Source: Gentiana macrophylla
Lineage: Eukaryota; Streptophyta; Magnoliopsida; Gentianales; Gentianaceae
Assembly (NCBI GenBank): GCA_026214975.1
Contig: CM047810.1
Coordinates: 91,504,560 to 91,568,559, forward strand
Direction: 5' to 3'
Length of the DNA: 64,000 bases
Shown here: piece after piece, positions 13,735 through 24,421 of the stretch
How positions within the stretch are numbered: the stretch's first letter is position 1
Layout of the letters: every line of letters begins with the position of its first letter
Made by a program: the position numbers and the translations under genes
Notes under the pieces: generated by a model
Database searches by the model: none
The model's input: the letters and a program-made list of their open reading frames with translations, nothing else
Told to the model about the DNA's origin: nothing

Positions 13735-14156
13735 TGAAGGATGCGGTTCTTAGATCTAAGCGAATTAGATCTACGCGCGTGAGATGGATCACGATTTATA
13801 TATCAAAACACATAATTAAGGGACTTAAACTACTACAAGGGGTTAAGATCATGTTACCAATAACGGAAAGAAAGCCTTGATCTTCGATGATGTATTCTCC
13901 AAAGCGGTTGATAGACACCCTTCTTGATACACGAACCTCCTTGCGATATGCAACACCAGAAAAACTCAAGTTTTACCCTGAAGCGAAGAAACTAATTATT
14001 CCTCTCTTTTATTTGATATGGGCGAAATATTTCAATGCAAATTTCCTTGGAATAACTCTCCTTTTATAGGAGAGTAAATCATTAACCTCCAGTATTAATC
14101 AATTAAATAATTAATTAATTAATCAAAATAAAAGATATTTTCATTAATGACTAATT
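13735..14156 (-). repeat. 5' LTR of the LARD-like element, truncated by gap
   Basis: Direct repeat of 6564 onward, including the TATA region at about 14062-14071. About 1.25 kb of the expected LTR is missing where the run of Ns begins. Confidence 0.8.
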
Positions 14157-14256
14157 NNNNNNNNNNNNNNNNNNNNNNNNNNNNNNNNNNNNNNNNNNNN
14201 NNNNNNNNNNNNNNNNNNNNNNNNNNNNNNNNNNNNNNNNNNNNNNNNNNNNNNNN
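14157..14256. other. Assembly gap (100 Ns)
   Basis: Exactly 100 Ns, the conventional placeholder for a gap of unknown size. LTRs of two different elements face it from either side, so the true missing length is probably much greater than 100 bp. Confidence 0.95.
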
Positions 14257-14278
14257 GTTCTCGATATTCAGAACACTA

Positions 14279-14290
14279 CTCGATACCAAT
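14279..14290 (-). other. Primer-binding-site remnant
   Basis: Minus strand ATTGGTATCGAG, next to an LTR start (TGTTGG at 14291). This is the usual copia arrangement and shows the element's interior lies toward the gap. Confidence 0.55.
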
Positions 14291-15653
14291 TGTTGGTCCC
14301 GAGAGAAGGTAAAAGTATAGTCGAGGGTGAATGATTATACTGGAGTTTCAAAAATGTTTCTTATAACTAAAAGCTTTTGGGCAGTGGATAAGTCCCTCCT
14401 TAAAAACTCTTTCAAAGTAGGTTATGCAATCACACACTGAGTATGAACTAAGAGCAGTAAGTAAATGTTGTAAAGTAAAGTGCGATAAGTAAATGAACAC
14501 AAAGAATTATAGTGGTTCAGGGTGGTGCAATCCATTAATCCACTCTTCTCCTGTGATGATTGGAGGAATTCACTATTGACATTCCCCAATACAATAGTGT
14601 GATTGTCCTTGGCAACACAAGCTTCACAATCTACAAGAATATCACTCATTGGCTTCAAAAGTTTTAGTGACTCAGTCTGCAACACTGTTCCTTGGGAATA
14701 AATCTTTCAGTAGCTATCACAAACACAACTCCTTCTTAGATGGCTCTAATTCAGTTTCTGGACTGGGGTGTGAATTGATTCCATAAAGAGGTTGATCAAT
14801 CTCAGTGCATGATGTAGGATTGTAGCTCTGAATGCTGAGTTGATCACTAGATGTATTCTTTTAAGTTCAGATAGAAGGTTTAAGAAATTGACAGAGTTTC
14901 TGCTTGTTCTGTTATATTCAAATCGTTGTTTTCCTGTCTGTCAATGTCTTCTGTTTATAGACCTAATTTTTGAATTTCTGTCCATTGGCTATTTATTGTG
15001 GAGAATAATTCTTGATTTGATCCTTGATTCCTCCAGATTTTATTCTCCTTGATTTTAGAGATCTGGACTTTATTCCACATTTCTCATAAAATCCGTCCTT
15101 GATTGATTCTGTATTTATTGCTTGATTTTGCTCATTTTCCACATTCAGAATAAAATGCAGACATCACACTTCACTTTGCTGTTGAACCTGTTGCTTGACC
15201 GGCTAAGTGTGCCTTCTTCACAATTTCCTTTAATCAGCCAGTAGAGCTCTTACTTCGCCGTTTTGCTGTTTCTTTTCCTTCTTTGATTTTCCAAGTATGT
15301 TCGTACTCCACCAATCCTTGATTTGTGTGAGATCGATGTACACACCATATTTAACCATTTGATTTCATCAAGACAACTCGTGACTTATCCAATGTCATCA
15401 CAGACTTCTCTCTGTTATAAATCACCCATATGTCTTCATTCTTCTCCTGCTTGTACATGGCTGCCTTTACTTAAATCGATTTCTGTTTACTTAGCCATCC
15501 TACCAATCTAGTACAAGACATGTCCATCGAACTTATACAACATATCAAACTCTAAGTAAAGACTTATACAGAGATTTCTAACTTATTTTAGGCTTTCTAA
15601 CAAATTGGTATGTCCATCATCAAAACAAATAAGGCAAAAAAATGTTCCTAACA
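14291..15653 (-). repeat. copia-type LTR, partner not visible
   Basis: A 1363-bp block starting TGTTGGTCCCGAGAG next to a primer-binding site and ending CCTAACA. In its own orientation it opens TGTTAGGAACATTTTT and passes through GTTTTGATGATGG, typical of long copia LTRs of plants. No open reading frame in it resembles a protein. The second LTR and all coding sequence, if present, are on the other side of the N gap or have been lost. The frames at 14422-14685 and 14840-15052 are not genes. Confidence 0.65.
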
Positions 15654-15661
15654 CATAATTA

Positions 15662-15664
<3 letters not shown>

Positions 15665-15732
<68 letters not shown>

Positions 15733-15757
15733 TTAAATTATATATATATATATAATA
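15665..15757. repeat. (TA)n microsatellite
   Basis: An uninterrupted TA run at 15665-15729, then a second shorter run after a small A/T-rich break. It obscures the left boundary of the following LTR. Confidence 0.9.
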
Positions 15758-15769
15758 TGGGGACCGAAT

Positions 15770-17903
15770 GGTAATTAAGGAAAGTAAAGGATTTAAATGA
15801 TTAGTGGGAGGTTTTATTTGGAGAAAGTAAACTCCCCACTAATCAGAAGAGTTGTCAGAATTTGAAAATAGATTTCCTGCAAGTTTGAGAGCAAAGGAGA
15901 GGCAAGGATACTCCTTCAAAATTCTAAGTGATTACTTGGTGGTTTTCAGATCAAAATAGAGCACCGAACCCGTGAGGAGAAAATTATCGTTTTGATACTT
16001 CGTTCTTCAAGTTTCATCAAGGTATGAAATTCGGCCATAAAGGCGGTTTTGATCAAGTTTGGAGTTTCTTAGTTTGTTTCGTAGCCCTAGTTGTTTAGAA
16101 ACTTTCATCTTAATTGATTTGTGAATCAATTGTGGATCAAATAGGTTTTCGGTTGAAGTTTGGAGAAGTGGTGCAGTTTCTTCAAGTTTTGTTTGGAGTT
16201 TTGCTTGCTAAAAGATAAGAGATATTCCAATTGTGTTAATTCAAGTGTTATAAAGTTTGGTTGTGAGTTTAGAGTTGTTTTGATGCAAGGATACATGTGC
16301 CTTGATGTTTAGACCAATGTGTTATGATATGGTATGTTAAAGTGCCTGGTTTGCTATTGTTTTGTTGTTAAATTGATGAAGAACATGTTTGGAAAAGTTG
16401 TAAAATAAAGAGAAGTGTTGAAAATTATGTTTAGGGCTTTTCCGTTTAGAATGCGTACGCATTGAGTAGCAATGCGCACGCATTGTTGGATCTGAGTTGA
16501 GCAGGATGGTTCCAGCATGTCGAATGCGTACGCATTCCAATGAATGCGCATGCATTTCTGCTTCAGGTTGATTCAGGATGCTTTCAACACAAGCAATGCG
16601 TACGCATTGTAGGCAATGCGCACACATTGGTTAAACAGAAACTTATAACAAGTCTCTGAACCAGTGAATGCGCACGCATTCCAATAATGCGCACGCATTG
16701 ACCCTATTTTAGGGAAATATGATGTTTTGATCTATGTGTTGAGTTTTAAGTGTTGATTCTTGATATAATAACACTAAATGAACATGAACAAGCCTTGAAT
16801 GAGTTTCTGGTGCGTTTAGTTCCGGCACCGAATGTACTCTTAATGGGAGTTGAAGTTCGGGACCGTCGGAAGGGCATAATAGGCTTGTGCTTTGGTGGAT
16901 TAGTATCCTCCAATGTGCAGTATGTGATAGGGCGTGGTATCTAGATGATTAAGTGAGGGAGTAAAGTTGGTTAAGGTGAATTTTGCCTTGAAAACACATA
17001 GGTGGTTAGTTAACGTGTAATAAATACATAATTGTTTAGTAAAAGATTAAATATCATGCCATTCTTGGTTAGGCACCAGGCTATATCGCGACGTGTGGGC
17101 GGTCAGTAAAAGTGAATAACTCTACTAGCCTATAAACGGATGAATGGTAGAGGGACTTCGCCGAACGCGTGCACTATCAGGTTAAACCCGTGGCTAACAG
17201 TGTGATCCATTGTTAGGTTGCAAACGATATCTCGTGGTGGATATACACCATGCGTAGTGCTCTTGGATGTGGGTATAACAAAGATAAGCTAAGTTAGAAT
17301 CATCTAGTCATGACATGTTGATGAGTATGAAATGAACCCTAGATTGAGTTGGTTTTATAAAGACAATTTTAATAATCATAATGAATACTATGTATGCTTG
17401 TTTGATACAATAGCTTCTATCTTTTACAAAGTACCTTTGTACTTACCTTGAATGCATATTGTTTTATGTGTTTGGGGATGAGAAGATGAACAGGTGGAAC
17501 AGGAGCTCGACGAGGACTTCGAGGATGATATATGATCTTTCCTTATGTTACTAGATCTTTCTTATTATAACTATGTTTCAGACTTAGTTGTGTTTACTGT
17601 TTATAGACATGTTGTACTTTTCATTTGGAACTGTTGTAAGTTAACTATGTTGTTTTTCTCTAGACCTCATACGGTTGTAAGCTTTATATATCATTGGCTG
17701 TTGTAATCTTTCTATCTTTAGAATGTTGCGTTCTATTCTTGTTATTCAAAAAAAATACCCGAGTCTTTTAGCTTCCGTTAATGCTAAACTCGATACGACG
17801 TAGTAGAGGCATACATATAATATTGATTTATTTAATATTATATATGTCGAACGTTTATTTTCCGGATATAGACTCGGTGTCCGGAAACGGGGGTACGGAA
17901 GCA
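15770..17903 (+). mobile_element. Long solo LTR, probably Ty3/gypsy
   Basis: Related to the minus-strand solo LTR at 44596-46905. The clearest shared part is the 3' end: ACTCGGGT/ACCCGAGTCTTTTAGCTTCC (17758-17780), the phrase around ACGTAGTAGAGGC and the terminal CGGGGGTACGGAAGCA, matching on the opposite strand at 44700-44750 and 44596-44620. Both also carry 14-mer dyad arrays at a similar distance from their start. No coding domains occur inside. The left end is hidden by the TA microsatellite and I cannot find a target duplication, so the left boundary is approximate. Placement in a Ty3/gypsy (chromovirus-like) family is inference from the TGTAACATCCCG start of the sister copy. Confidence 0.6.
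16450..16699 (+). repeat. Array of eight 14-nt dyad motifs in a 72-bp period
   Basis: The palindromic 14-mer AATGCG(T/C)ACGCATT occurs at 16450, 16471, 16523, 16543, 16595, 16615, 16667 and 16686. Two of the eight copies have one extra mismatch. They come as four pairs: 19-21 bp between members, 72-73 bp between pairs. The roughly 38 bp between pairs is only loosely conserved, whereas the 14-mers are almost invariant. Each motif is a 6-base arm, a 2-base centre and the complementary arm. Confidence 0.9.
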
Positions 17904-19336
17904 TAGAAATTTGTTCATGATTCATTTCATTAAATAGTTCATCCTGCGTTATAGCTACTGGATAGTTTTGATAAGGGAAAAAAGTAAGGGAAATACAATT
18001 CTTTCTTTTTGAAAGGCACAATTCTTATACCGCTATTCTATTTGGGGTTTATCAACTGGCCTTCTAATAGAGGTGAATGTTTTGGCAGTTGCTGGATGTT
18101 TGGTAAGACAATTGAGAAAAGCAAAATTATAATGCAAAAAAGAACTGATTTGAGAGTAATGCAAGACCCACCAAAGCACCAAAATTGGTGAAATTCTTGT
18201 ATGGTTACTCCCTGATATGGGGTAAACCCACGTGGCTCAATTACAACTATACAGTTTTATTCCAGAATGAAACTGTGTGATCTATATTGAGCCATGTGTG
18301 TTACCCCGCATTAGAGAGTAACCACACAAGAACTTCTCCCAAAATCGACTGCATGCACACACAATTTTCCAACAAAAATGGCATGCACCATTTCGAAAGA
18401 GCGTGCGAGAGTTAATGAAACCGAGAGAAAGTAGCCCTCGCATATCACCTACATGCAGTTTATCTGAAGTACAAATGTCCCATCGACAAAGGGGGATACC
18501 ATGTTTTGTTTAGAACTAAAAAAAAGTAAATTAAGACCAAGTATTTTGCTTGCCATTTTGTATTCTTTTCCGTACAAGATTATTCATACAAGACTTCTAC
18601 AAACACCACAATCAATTTATAGTGTTGAGCTTGGGCTTGTCTTGGCCCGGTCCAGTATCTTTTTTTTTAAGTCTACTCAACATTTATTTTTAGGAAAGAT
18701 TCTGAATCATTTTTCGAATGGTTGCATCAGTTCGGTCAGGAAACTGTTGGTAACTTAAACAGTTTCGAAATAGAACTGTTTGGAGTTTGAGTTGCGTCTG
18801 TTCATTTTGAACAAAGACTTCCTGGCAACCTCCATACGAATATATTCTGAAGAGATGCTTCCCTTCAAGCAGGACTTAATCTGTCTTTATATGTCTAACA
18901 TACACATAATGAATGACAAAAAATCATTTGCATGTGCACAAATATTTCAATGCATTCATACAGTGAGATAACAAGGTTTGATCGGTTCGACTGCTTTCCG
19001 TATTGAAGTGCTACAACTTGGAAAAGGTACTTAGTGTTGTACCTTGGGTGACTTTTGTAATCAGAGTGAGCACATGATCATGGCAAATAAAGTCTTAAAG
19101 ACAGAGTTCTAAACTCACCTCAGACTGTATATGTTGTCGTTTTTACTTATATATGCACACTTTCGACATTTATTAATTGTTTATGTTTGCAATATGTTTG
19201 AATGATGTTTTCTGTTATTGCAATGTGTTCTTTATTCATAGTATTATGTTCTGCAACATCTATGTTATTTCTTAAACAGATTATCAGAAACTAAGTAAAC
19301 CAGTACTAAATCCAACAAAAAAAGAATAGGAAGAAG
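17904..19336. other. Intergenic DNA with one MITE
   Basis: No protein-like frame. The foldback element at 18184-18342 is the only structured feature. The open frames at 18501-18758 and 18780-18971 have no recognisable content. Confidence 0.55.
18184..18342. mobile_element. Foldback MITE (or long hairpin)
   Basis: The 159-bp sequence folds end to end. The left arm (TTCTTGTATGGTTACTC ... GGCTCAAT ... ACAGTTT) is mirrored by the right arm (AAACTGT ... ATTGAGCC ... GAGTAACC ... ACAAGAA), with only about 12 unpaired bases at the centre (18258-18269). Matches are dense along both arms of about 70 nt. Such near-complete dyads are typical of foldback MITEs and can also act as hairpin small-RNA precursors. 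The transposon superfamily is not clear and no target duplication stands out. Confidence 0.7.
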
Positions 19337-19341
19337 AGGGG

Positions 19342-19667
19342 TGTAGAAACTAATTGTATGGAAGAAAGAAGAAGAAAAACGCAGAAAATTTTAATAACAG
19401 TGACAGGAGAAATTTTGAACTTCATTCATCATCATAACAGAGTGTTTTTAAGATATTAAACAGTTAACCTGCATTCTATGTTACAGTTGAGTGTATATAG
19501 CAGCACTCTAGACTATAACCAATCCATAACCGCTCTAAACCGACTTAACTACTTCCTAACTGTTTCTGTGGTTAAGTGTTTGATAAAATGCCTCAAAGAG
19601 TATTTATCCAACACTTGATCACTTGAACATCTTAGACATGTAGCTTCGTGGTATGTTAACTCCAATA
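19342..19667 (-). repeat. 3' LTR of the 19342-24767 copia element
   Basis: Starts TGTAGAAA and ends CTCCAATA on the plus strand. The element-sense start is TATTGG rather than the usual TGTTGG, a point change shared by both LTRs. It is flanked on the left by AGGGG and on the right by CCCCCCTCAAGCT, the complement of the polypurine tract. Confidence 0.92.
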
Positions 19668-19680
19668 CCCCCCTCAAGCT
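19668..19680 (-). other. Polypurine tract
   Basis: Minus strand AGCTTGAGGGGGG directly before the 3' LTR, the plus-strand DNA priming site of the element. Confidence 0.8.
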
Positions 19681-19712
19681 GAAAATACATTTGAGGCTTG
19701 CACTTGAACATC

Positions 19713-21260
19713 TTAGACATGTGGCTTCTGTGTAGCTGTTTGTTCTGAAGGTTTGAAGATGGAATAGATGCCCAGTTTGTGTAGTAGGTAGCTGAATAGT
19801 GGGGTGTCTAGTGGCTTTGTCAATATATCAGCTAGTTGATTAGTTGTTCTTACAAGCATGAGTTTGAGAAACCCTCCTTGGACTTTGGCTCTTGTGATGT
19901 GACAGTCCAGTTCAATATGCTTGGTCCTTTCATGAAAAATAGGGTTATTGGCTATGTGCATAGCACTGGCATTGTCACAAAAGAGCAAGATAGATAACTG
20001 AACTGGTATATGAAAGTTTTGCATAAGATAAACAAGCCACTGCAACTCACATGTAGCATTGCCCATGGCTCTATATTCTGCCTCAGAGGAGCTTCTAGCT
20101 ATTGTACTTTGCTTCTTTGTTTTCCAGGAAATAGGTGTTGATCCCAAAAACATGATGTACCCTGATATAGACTTCCTGGTGTCCTCACAACCTGCCCAGT
20201 CAGAATCTGTATACCCTTTTAAGAGAAGATCGTTATCTGCTTCAAAAAGGATGCCCTGGCTAGGGTTACTCTTTAGGTACCTTAAAACTCTATATGCAGC
20301 TTGCATATGGTTAATGGTAGGATGAGACAGAAACTGACTAAGTTGTTGAACTGAGTATGTTATATCAGGTCTAGTGAAGGAAAAATGAGATTTCCTACCA
20401 GTGTCCTATAGATAGTATTGTCTGGAAGAAGTTTTGAATCCCCTGCTGATATTTTCTGTTTGGAATTCATAGGTGTGGTAACTGGTTTTGCCTCTAAGAA
20501 TCCATACTCTGATAGGAGATTCAGAATGTATTTTCTCTGGTTGATGTAAATACCCTTAGTGGATCTTGCAACTTCAATTCCCAAGAAATACCTAAGGTCA
20601 CTAATATCCTTAATTGAAACATTTTGTATAAGACTTGTTTGACTTCAACTATTGGACTCATTGTTGAGTTGGTTGCTATGATGTCATCCACATACACAAG
20701 TAGAGCTATAAAGTTACTACATGTGCCTCTAGTAAACAAACTGTGATCATGGGGTGTCTGTGAAAATCCCATTTCTGTTAAGGCCTCTGTGAATTTTGAG
20801 TTCCATTGTCTGCTTGCCTGTTTAAGGCCATACAAAGACTTAGTCAATTTGCACACTTGACCAGGTTTCTCTGTCTTGACACCAAGGGGCAGTTCCATGT
20901 ATACCTCCTCATTCAAGTCTCCGTGTAGAAAGGCATTGTTGACATCCATTTGGTGGATATGCCACTTCTTGGATGCTGCAAGTGCCAATAAAGTTCTGAT
21001 TGTGGTCACATTGGCTACATGGGAGAATGTTTCTTGATAGTCTATTTCATATGTCTATGTATACCCTTTTGCCACTAATCTTGCTTTATATCTTTCTATG
21101 GAGCCATCAGCATGATACTTAACTTTGTACACCCATTTGCAACCTATAGTAGACTTCCGTGGAGGTAGGGATACAATCTTCCAGGTTTTGGTAGCTTGCA
21201 ATGCATCTAGCTCTTTCTACATAGCCTCTTTCCAACAGTCATGTTTAACTGCTTGATTGT
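19713..21260 (-). pseudogene. copia reverse transcriptase-RNase H relic
   Basis: The RT part (about 21240-20600) shows the '[18 protein letters not shown]' block, '[13 protein letters not shown]' and an intact catalytic 'YVDD' in '[13 protein letters not shown]'. The connection domain follows ('KPVTTPMN', 20460). The RNase H part (20306-19713, 197 codons open) has 'GYTDSDWAGCEDTRKSISGY', '[10 protein letters not shown]' with its catalytic acids, '[13 protein letters not shown]' and '[11 protein letters not shown]'. Stops near 21050 and a frameshift around 20600 prevent a continuous product. This is the copia-type RT that would copy element RNA inside cytoplasmic particles. The same domain set appears in the elements at 25290, 30703 and 47218. 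Confidence 0.9.
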
Positions 21261-21340
21261 AGGTTTTAGGCTCTTGTATCTGGTCTGTCAATAGGACAAA
21301 TTTCTGATAGTTGTTTGAAAGATTCTCATATGTGACCATA

Positions 21341-21560
21341 AAAAAAATGGTAAACCCTACCATTGAGGGTCCCCTCACCCCCGATCCCACAGGAATGTGA
21401 GGAGAGGTTAATCAGGTAACCTAGTAGCTCCAGGAAGGGGGTGCTACTTATATCCTTTTACCGGAAGGGGCCGAGAATCGAACCCCCAACCTCCGGCTTT
21501 AGGAACATAGCGTGGATTATCCACCCTCTCCCCTTTACCACTAGGCCATATCCAGGGGAT
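21341..21560 (-). mobile_element. tRNA-derived SINE with oligo-T 3' end
   Basis: The 220-bp insertion is flanked by a perfect 15-bp duplication, TCATATGTGACCATA (21326-21340 and 21561-21575). Read on the minus strand it starts ATCCCCTGGATATGG. It has an A box TGGCCTAGTGG (21548-21538) and a B box GGTTCGATTCT (21484-21474) of the internal RNA polymerase III promoter, and ends in a run of Ts. A tRNA head with a T-tail instead of a poly(A) tail is the hallmark of Au-like plant SINEs. It interrupts the copia element between integrase C-terminus and RT, so it is younger than that element. Confidence 0.9.
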
Positions 21561-21643
21561 TCATATGTGACCATATTATTGATGGAATGTGGTGACTTTG
21601 TCCTAGGAACCACATATTCCTTAAGATATGTGAGAACTTGTCT

Positions 21644-22792
21644 CTATCTAGTAGATCTTCTGGTTTCATGTTGAACTGATTGTGTAGAGTTGTCTGGAGT
21701 AGCATGAGTAGAATCCTCGGGTATCATCTCATTGTGGTGAGCATATGTAGTATGATTGTCAGCATCTCCTTCATATGGAACAGGTAATGGAACAGAACCT
21801 GCCATTGTATCTGTAGTTCTCAAATGTAAAGGAAAAATGGTTTCATAAAATTGCACATCTCTAGATACAAAGATGTCCCTAGTCTGTTTATCTAGCACAA
21901 TGTGGCCTCTTGTAAACTTAGGAACCCCAAGATACACATATTGTCTAGCCCTAAGTTCAAACTTTGATCTATTATGAGCAGGGGTGCATGCATACATAAG
22001 AGATCCAAAAACTCTCAACTCTGTATAATCAAACTATTTATCATATAGCAGGAAATAAGGTGTATTATTATTGGTGAGGGTGTCAAGTTAATCAAGAATA
22101 CAGCATGTAGTACACAGTATCCTCAGTAAGACAAAGGCAAATTAGACTGAAACTTCAAAGCTCTAGCTACATTTAAAATGTGTTGATGTTTTCTTTCTAC
22201 TATAACATTCTATTGTGGTGTGTCCACACATGATGTTTGGTGTATGATACCTTTTTTGTGCATAATAGTCAGGCATATCAAACTCAGCTCCATTGTCTGA
22301 TCTAACAATTTGAACATGCTTTCCAAATTGTACTAAAGCAAACTCAATAAAGGACTGAACCAGTTGTCTGACTTCAAATTTTTGTTTTAACAGAAAAACC
22401 CAAGTATATCTTGAAAAGTCATCTACTACTGTAAGAAAATAGGAATTACCATGGACTATTTGTTGTCTATTGGGTCCTCATATGTCAAAGTGAACAAGAT
22501 CAAAAGTATTTTGCACAGCAGATTGGCTCAAAGGAAAAGAATTTCTCGTTTGTTTAGCAAGTTGACAAACATGACACACATCTATACTGTTTATACAAGA
22601 AGAATCAATACAGCTCAAATGAGATAATCTTTTATTATGCAGGTGACCAAGTTTGTAATGCCAGACTTGCTCATTTGTAATCCTAGACTGATCATCCAAC
22701 TGTGTACCATTGACAGCATTAACATTATGTAAAATCTTCTTGTCATTGCTCAAAACATAGAGACCTCTAGATTTCTTAGCTGATCCAATCAT
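21644..22792 (-). pseudogene. copia integrase relic
   Basis: The open frame 22792-22478 holds the GAG-pre-integrase zinc finger ('HYKLGHLHNKRL' ... 'CHVCQLAKQTRNSFPL'), with the His-His-Cys-Cys residues present. The catalytic core that follows (22477-22019) is full of stops, although 'IVERKHQHILNVARAL' can still be read. The C-terminal part is open again at 22018-21644 ('RVFGSLMYACTPAHNRSKF' then 'YVYLGVPKFTRGH'). Integrase would insert the cDNA and produce the 5-bp duplications seen here. The SINE lies just downstream. Confidence 0.85.
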
Positions 22793-22810
22793 TATCCTAA
22801 GTTTCTTGTC

Positions 22811-23176
22811 CTATATTAGAAAAGAGTCAAGATTAAATACAATAGACAATACAGGGTCGGCAGTCAATTTAGCCAAATAGATAAGATTGAAAGAAAAGTC
22901 TGGAATACACAGCACATTGGTTAGGATTAATCTATCATTTAAACTAAAAGTACCAATATGTGTTACTGACACACTAGAACCATTTGGTAGACCTACTAGC
23001 ATGTGAGAATCAGGTTTAGAAGATTGCATATAAGCCCTATTAGTGACAATATGATCAGTGGCACCAGAGTCTATAATCCAAGACAAAGAATTACCAGCAC
23101 TATTAGGATTAGACAGACCTGATATATCAGCATTAGGGACAAAGTTAGTGGTCCACACAGTGGCTTGATTTGCCAC
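22811..23176 (-). pseudogene. copia aspartic protease relic
   Basis: The open frame of 121 codons contains 'LSWIIDSGATDHIVTN' with the catalytic Asp-Ser-Gly intact. The downstream 'LPNGSSVSVTHIGTFSLND' and 'LTNVLCIPDFSFNL' match the copia protease/linker region. The frame is separated from Gag and integrase by stops, so it is a fragment of one ancestral polyprotein. Confidence 0.85.
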
Positions 23177-23339
23177 ATGATCATAAGTGTCAACCTTCTA
23201 AGTGTCCAACAGCCTAATCAATTGCTGGTATTGAGCCCTACTCAAAGTAAAACTGTCAGAATCATGCATGCCAGGAGCAGAATTCCCAGTAGGGGCTTCT
23301 TGATCTTCTGATTTTTTTTCTGTCATATTGACCTTGCTT

Positions 23340-24261
23340 CAACCAGGTGGAAAACCATGCCTTTTATAGCATTTGTCCACTGTATGCCCTGTATAATCAC
23401 AGAAAGTGGACCTTCTTCCCAGTTTGAGTATTCCCTGAATTCTTCTTGAAACCACCATTATTCCCATTCACTGGTTTGTTAAAACCTTGTTGAAACTCTG
23501 TATTCAGTAAACCAGTGGCAGGAGGACAAGAAGAATTCTGATTGAAAGACCTATTATACAAGATAGTGTCATCTGGGAATTTATTCACAGATTCCCTTTG
23601 ATCCTCTAGCTTCAAAGCCATTGCAAAAATAGTATCCAAAGTTGGCACATGCACCATTAGTTGTGCTTGTGTCAAAACTTGAGAAAATTCAGAGTTTAAA
23701 CCTCTCAAGAATTTCACTACCCTTTCTGTTTCGGCATAACCTGTAAACACTTTACTAACACCACAGGTACAACTAGGAGTGCAATAACATACTGGATCAG
23801 GCTTCATAATAGCAATCTCATCCCAGAGAGCCTTTAACTTGGTAAAAAAAAGTAGTGACATCTAAATCTCCTTGTTTCACATGTACTTGATCCAACAAAT
23901 CTCCTAAACGAGTATATCAAGTCTAGAGAATCTAGATTGCAAATCTTGCCATACTTCTTTAGTTGTTTCTTTATACATCACGCTTTGAGCTATATTAGGT
24001 ATAACAAAGTTCAGAATCCAGGTTTTAACACTGAAGGCAAACCTGAAATTCTGGAGAATCAGTAGTTGGCTTCTAAATGGTCCCATCAATGAACCTGATA
24101 TTGTTCTTGGTGATTAAAGCCATCTTCATGGAATAGCTCCAAGGATGATAGTTCTTGTTATTCAACAAAGGTTGAACCAATATCAACGTAGGATTCTCAT
24201 TGGAATGTGGATACAACTGACTTCCAGGCAAGACGCCTTGATTTTGAGTCGGATTCTCCAT
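23340..24261 (-). pseudogene. copia Gag relic
   Basis: Starts at an ATG (24261) 150 bp inside the primer-binding site. The N-terminus contains 'NENPTLILVQPLLNNKNYHP' and 'WSYSMKMALITKNN', the Gag signature also seen in the 25290 element ('NENPS'). The middle part (23861-23397) is open for 154 codons. The end shows a nucleocapsid knuckle in which the first cysteine is lost but 'CDYTGHTVDKCYKRHGF' remains. Two frame changes near 24080 and 23890 break it. Gag forms the particle that packages the element RNA. Confidence 0.83.
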
Positions 24262-24409
24262 AACTCAATAGAAGAAATCAAGAAATGTAGGAACTAAGCC
24301 AAAAAAACAAAACGGTTCCGTCAAGAATTCAGGAAAAAAAAAAAAAAAAAAAAAACGTATGAAGAATCGAAGGGAGAATCAGAGATTTACAGCAGAGAGC
24401 TTCATAATT

Positions 24410-24421
24410 GCTCTGATACCA
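24410..24421 (-). other. Primer-binding site, initiator tRNA-Met
   Basis: Minus strand TGGTATCAGAGC, the exact standard plant copia site, adjacent to the 5' LTR. Confidence 0.9.

Larger units (their letters stand above)
6564..14156 (-). mobile_element. Large LTR retrotransposon with non-coding interior (LARD-like), 5' LTR cut by assembly gap
   Basis: The sequence from 6564 (TGAAGGATGCGG...) reappears at 13735 in the same orientation, defining two LTRs around a 5.5 kb interior. The left repeat runs 1672 bp to TCTAACA and is followed by a minus-strand polypurine tract (AAGTGGGAGAT). The right repeat is preceded by a primer-binding site. No Gag, protease, integrase or RT motif is visible on either strand of the interior, only short open frames, so it resembles a large retrotransposon derivative that would need a helper. 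The two LTRs are similar enough to suggest a fairly recent insertion, differing mostly by small indels. The right LTR stops at the N gap after 422 bp. Confidence 0.75.

Noticed and set aside
16337..16627. Minus-strand frame rich in repeated Cys/Arg/His phrases
   Set aside because: The apparent peptide repeats come from the 14-mer DNA dyads; no protein family matches.
16450..16699. CRISPR array
   Set aside because: Repeats are 14-nt palindromes with alternating spacings of about 6 and 38 bp between copies, inside a plant LTR; there are no cas genes and the genome is eukaryotic.
21474..21548. Functional tRNA gene
   Set aside because: A and B boxes are present but the segment does not fold as a full tRNA and is bounded by a SINE-type target duplication and T-tail.
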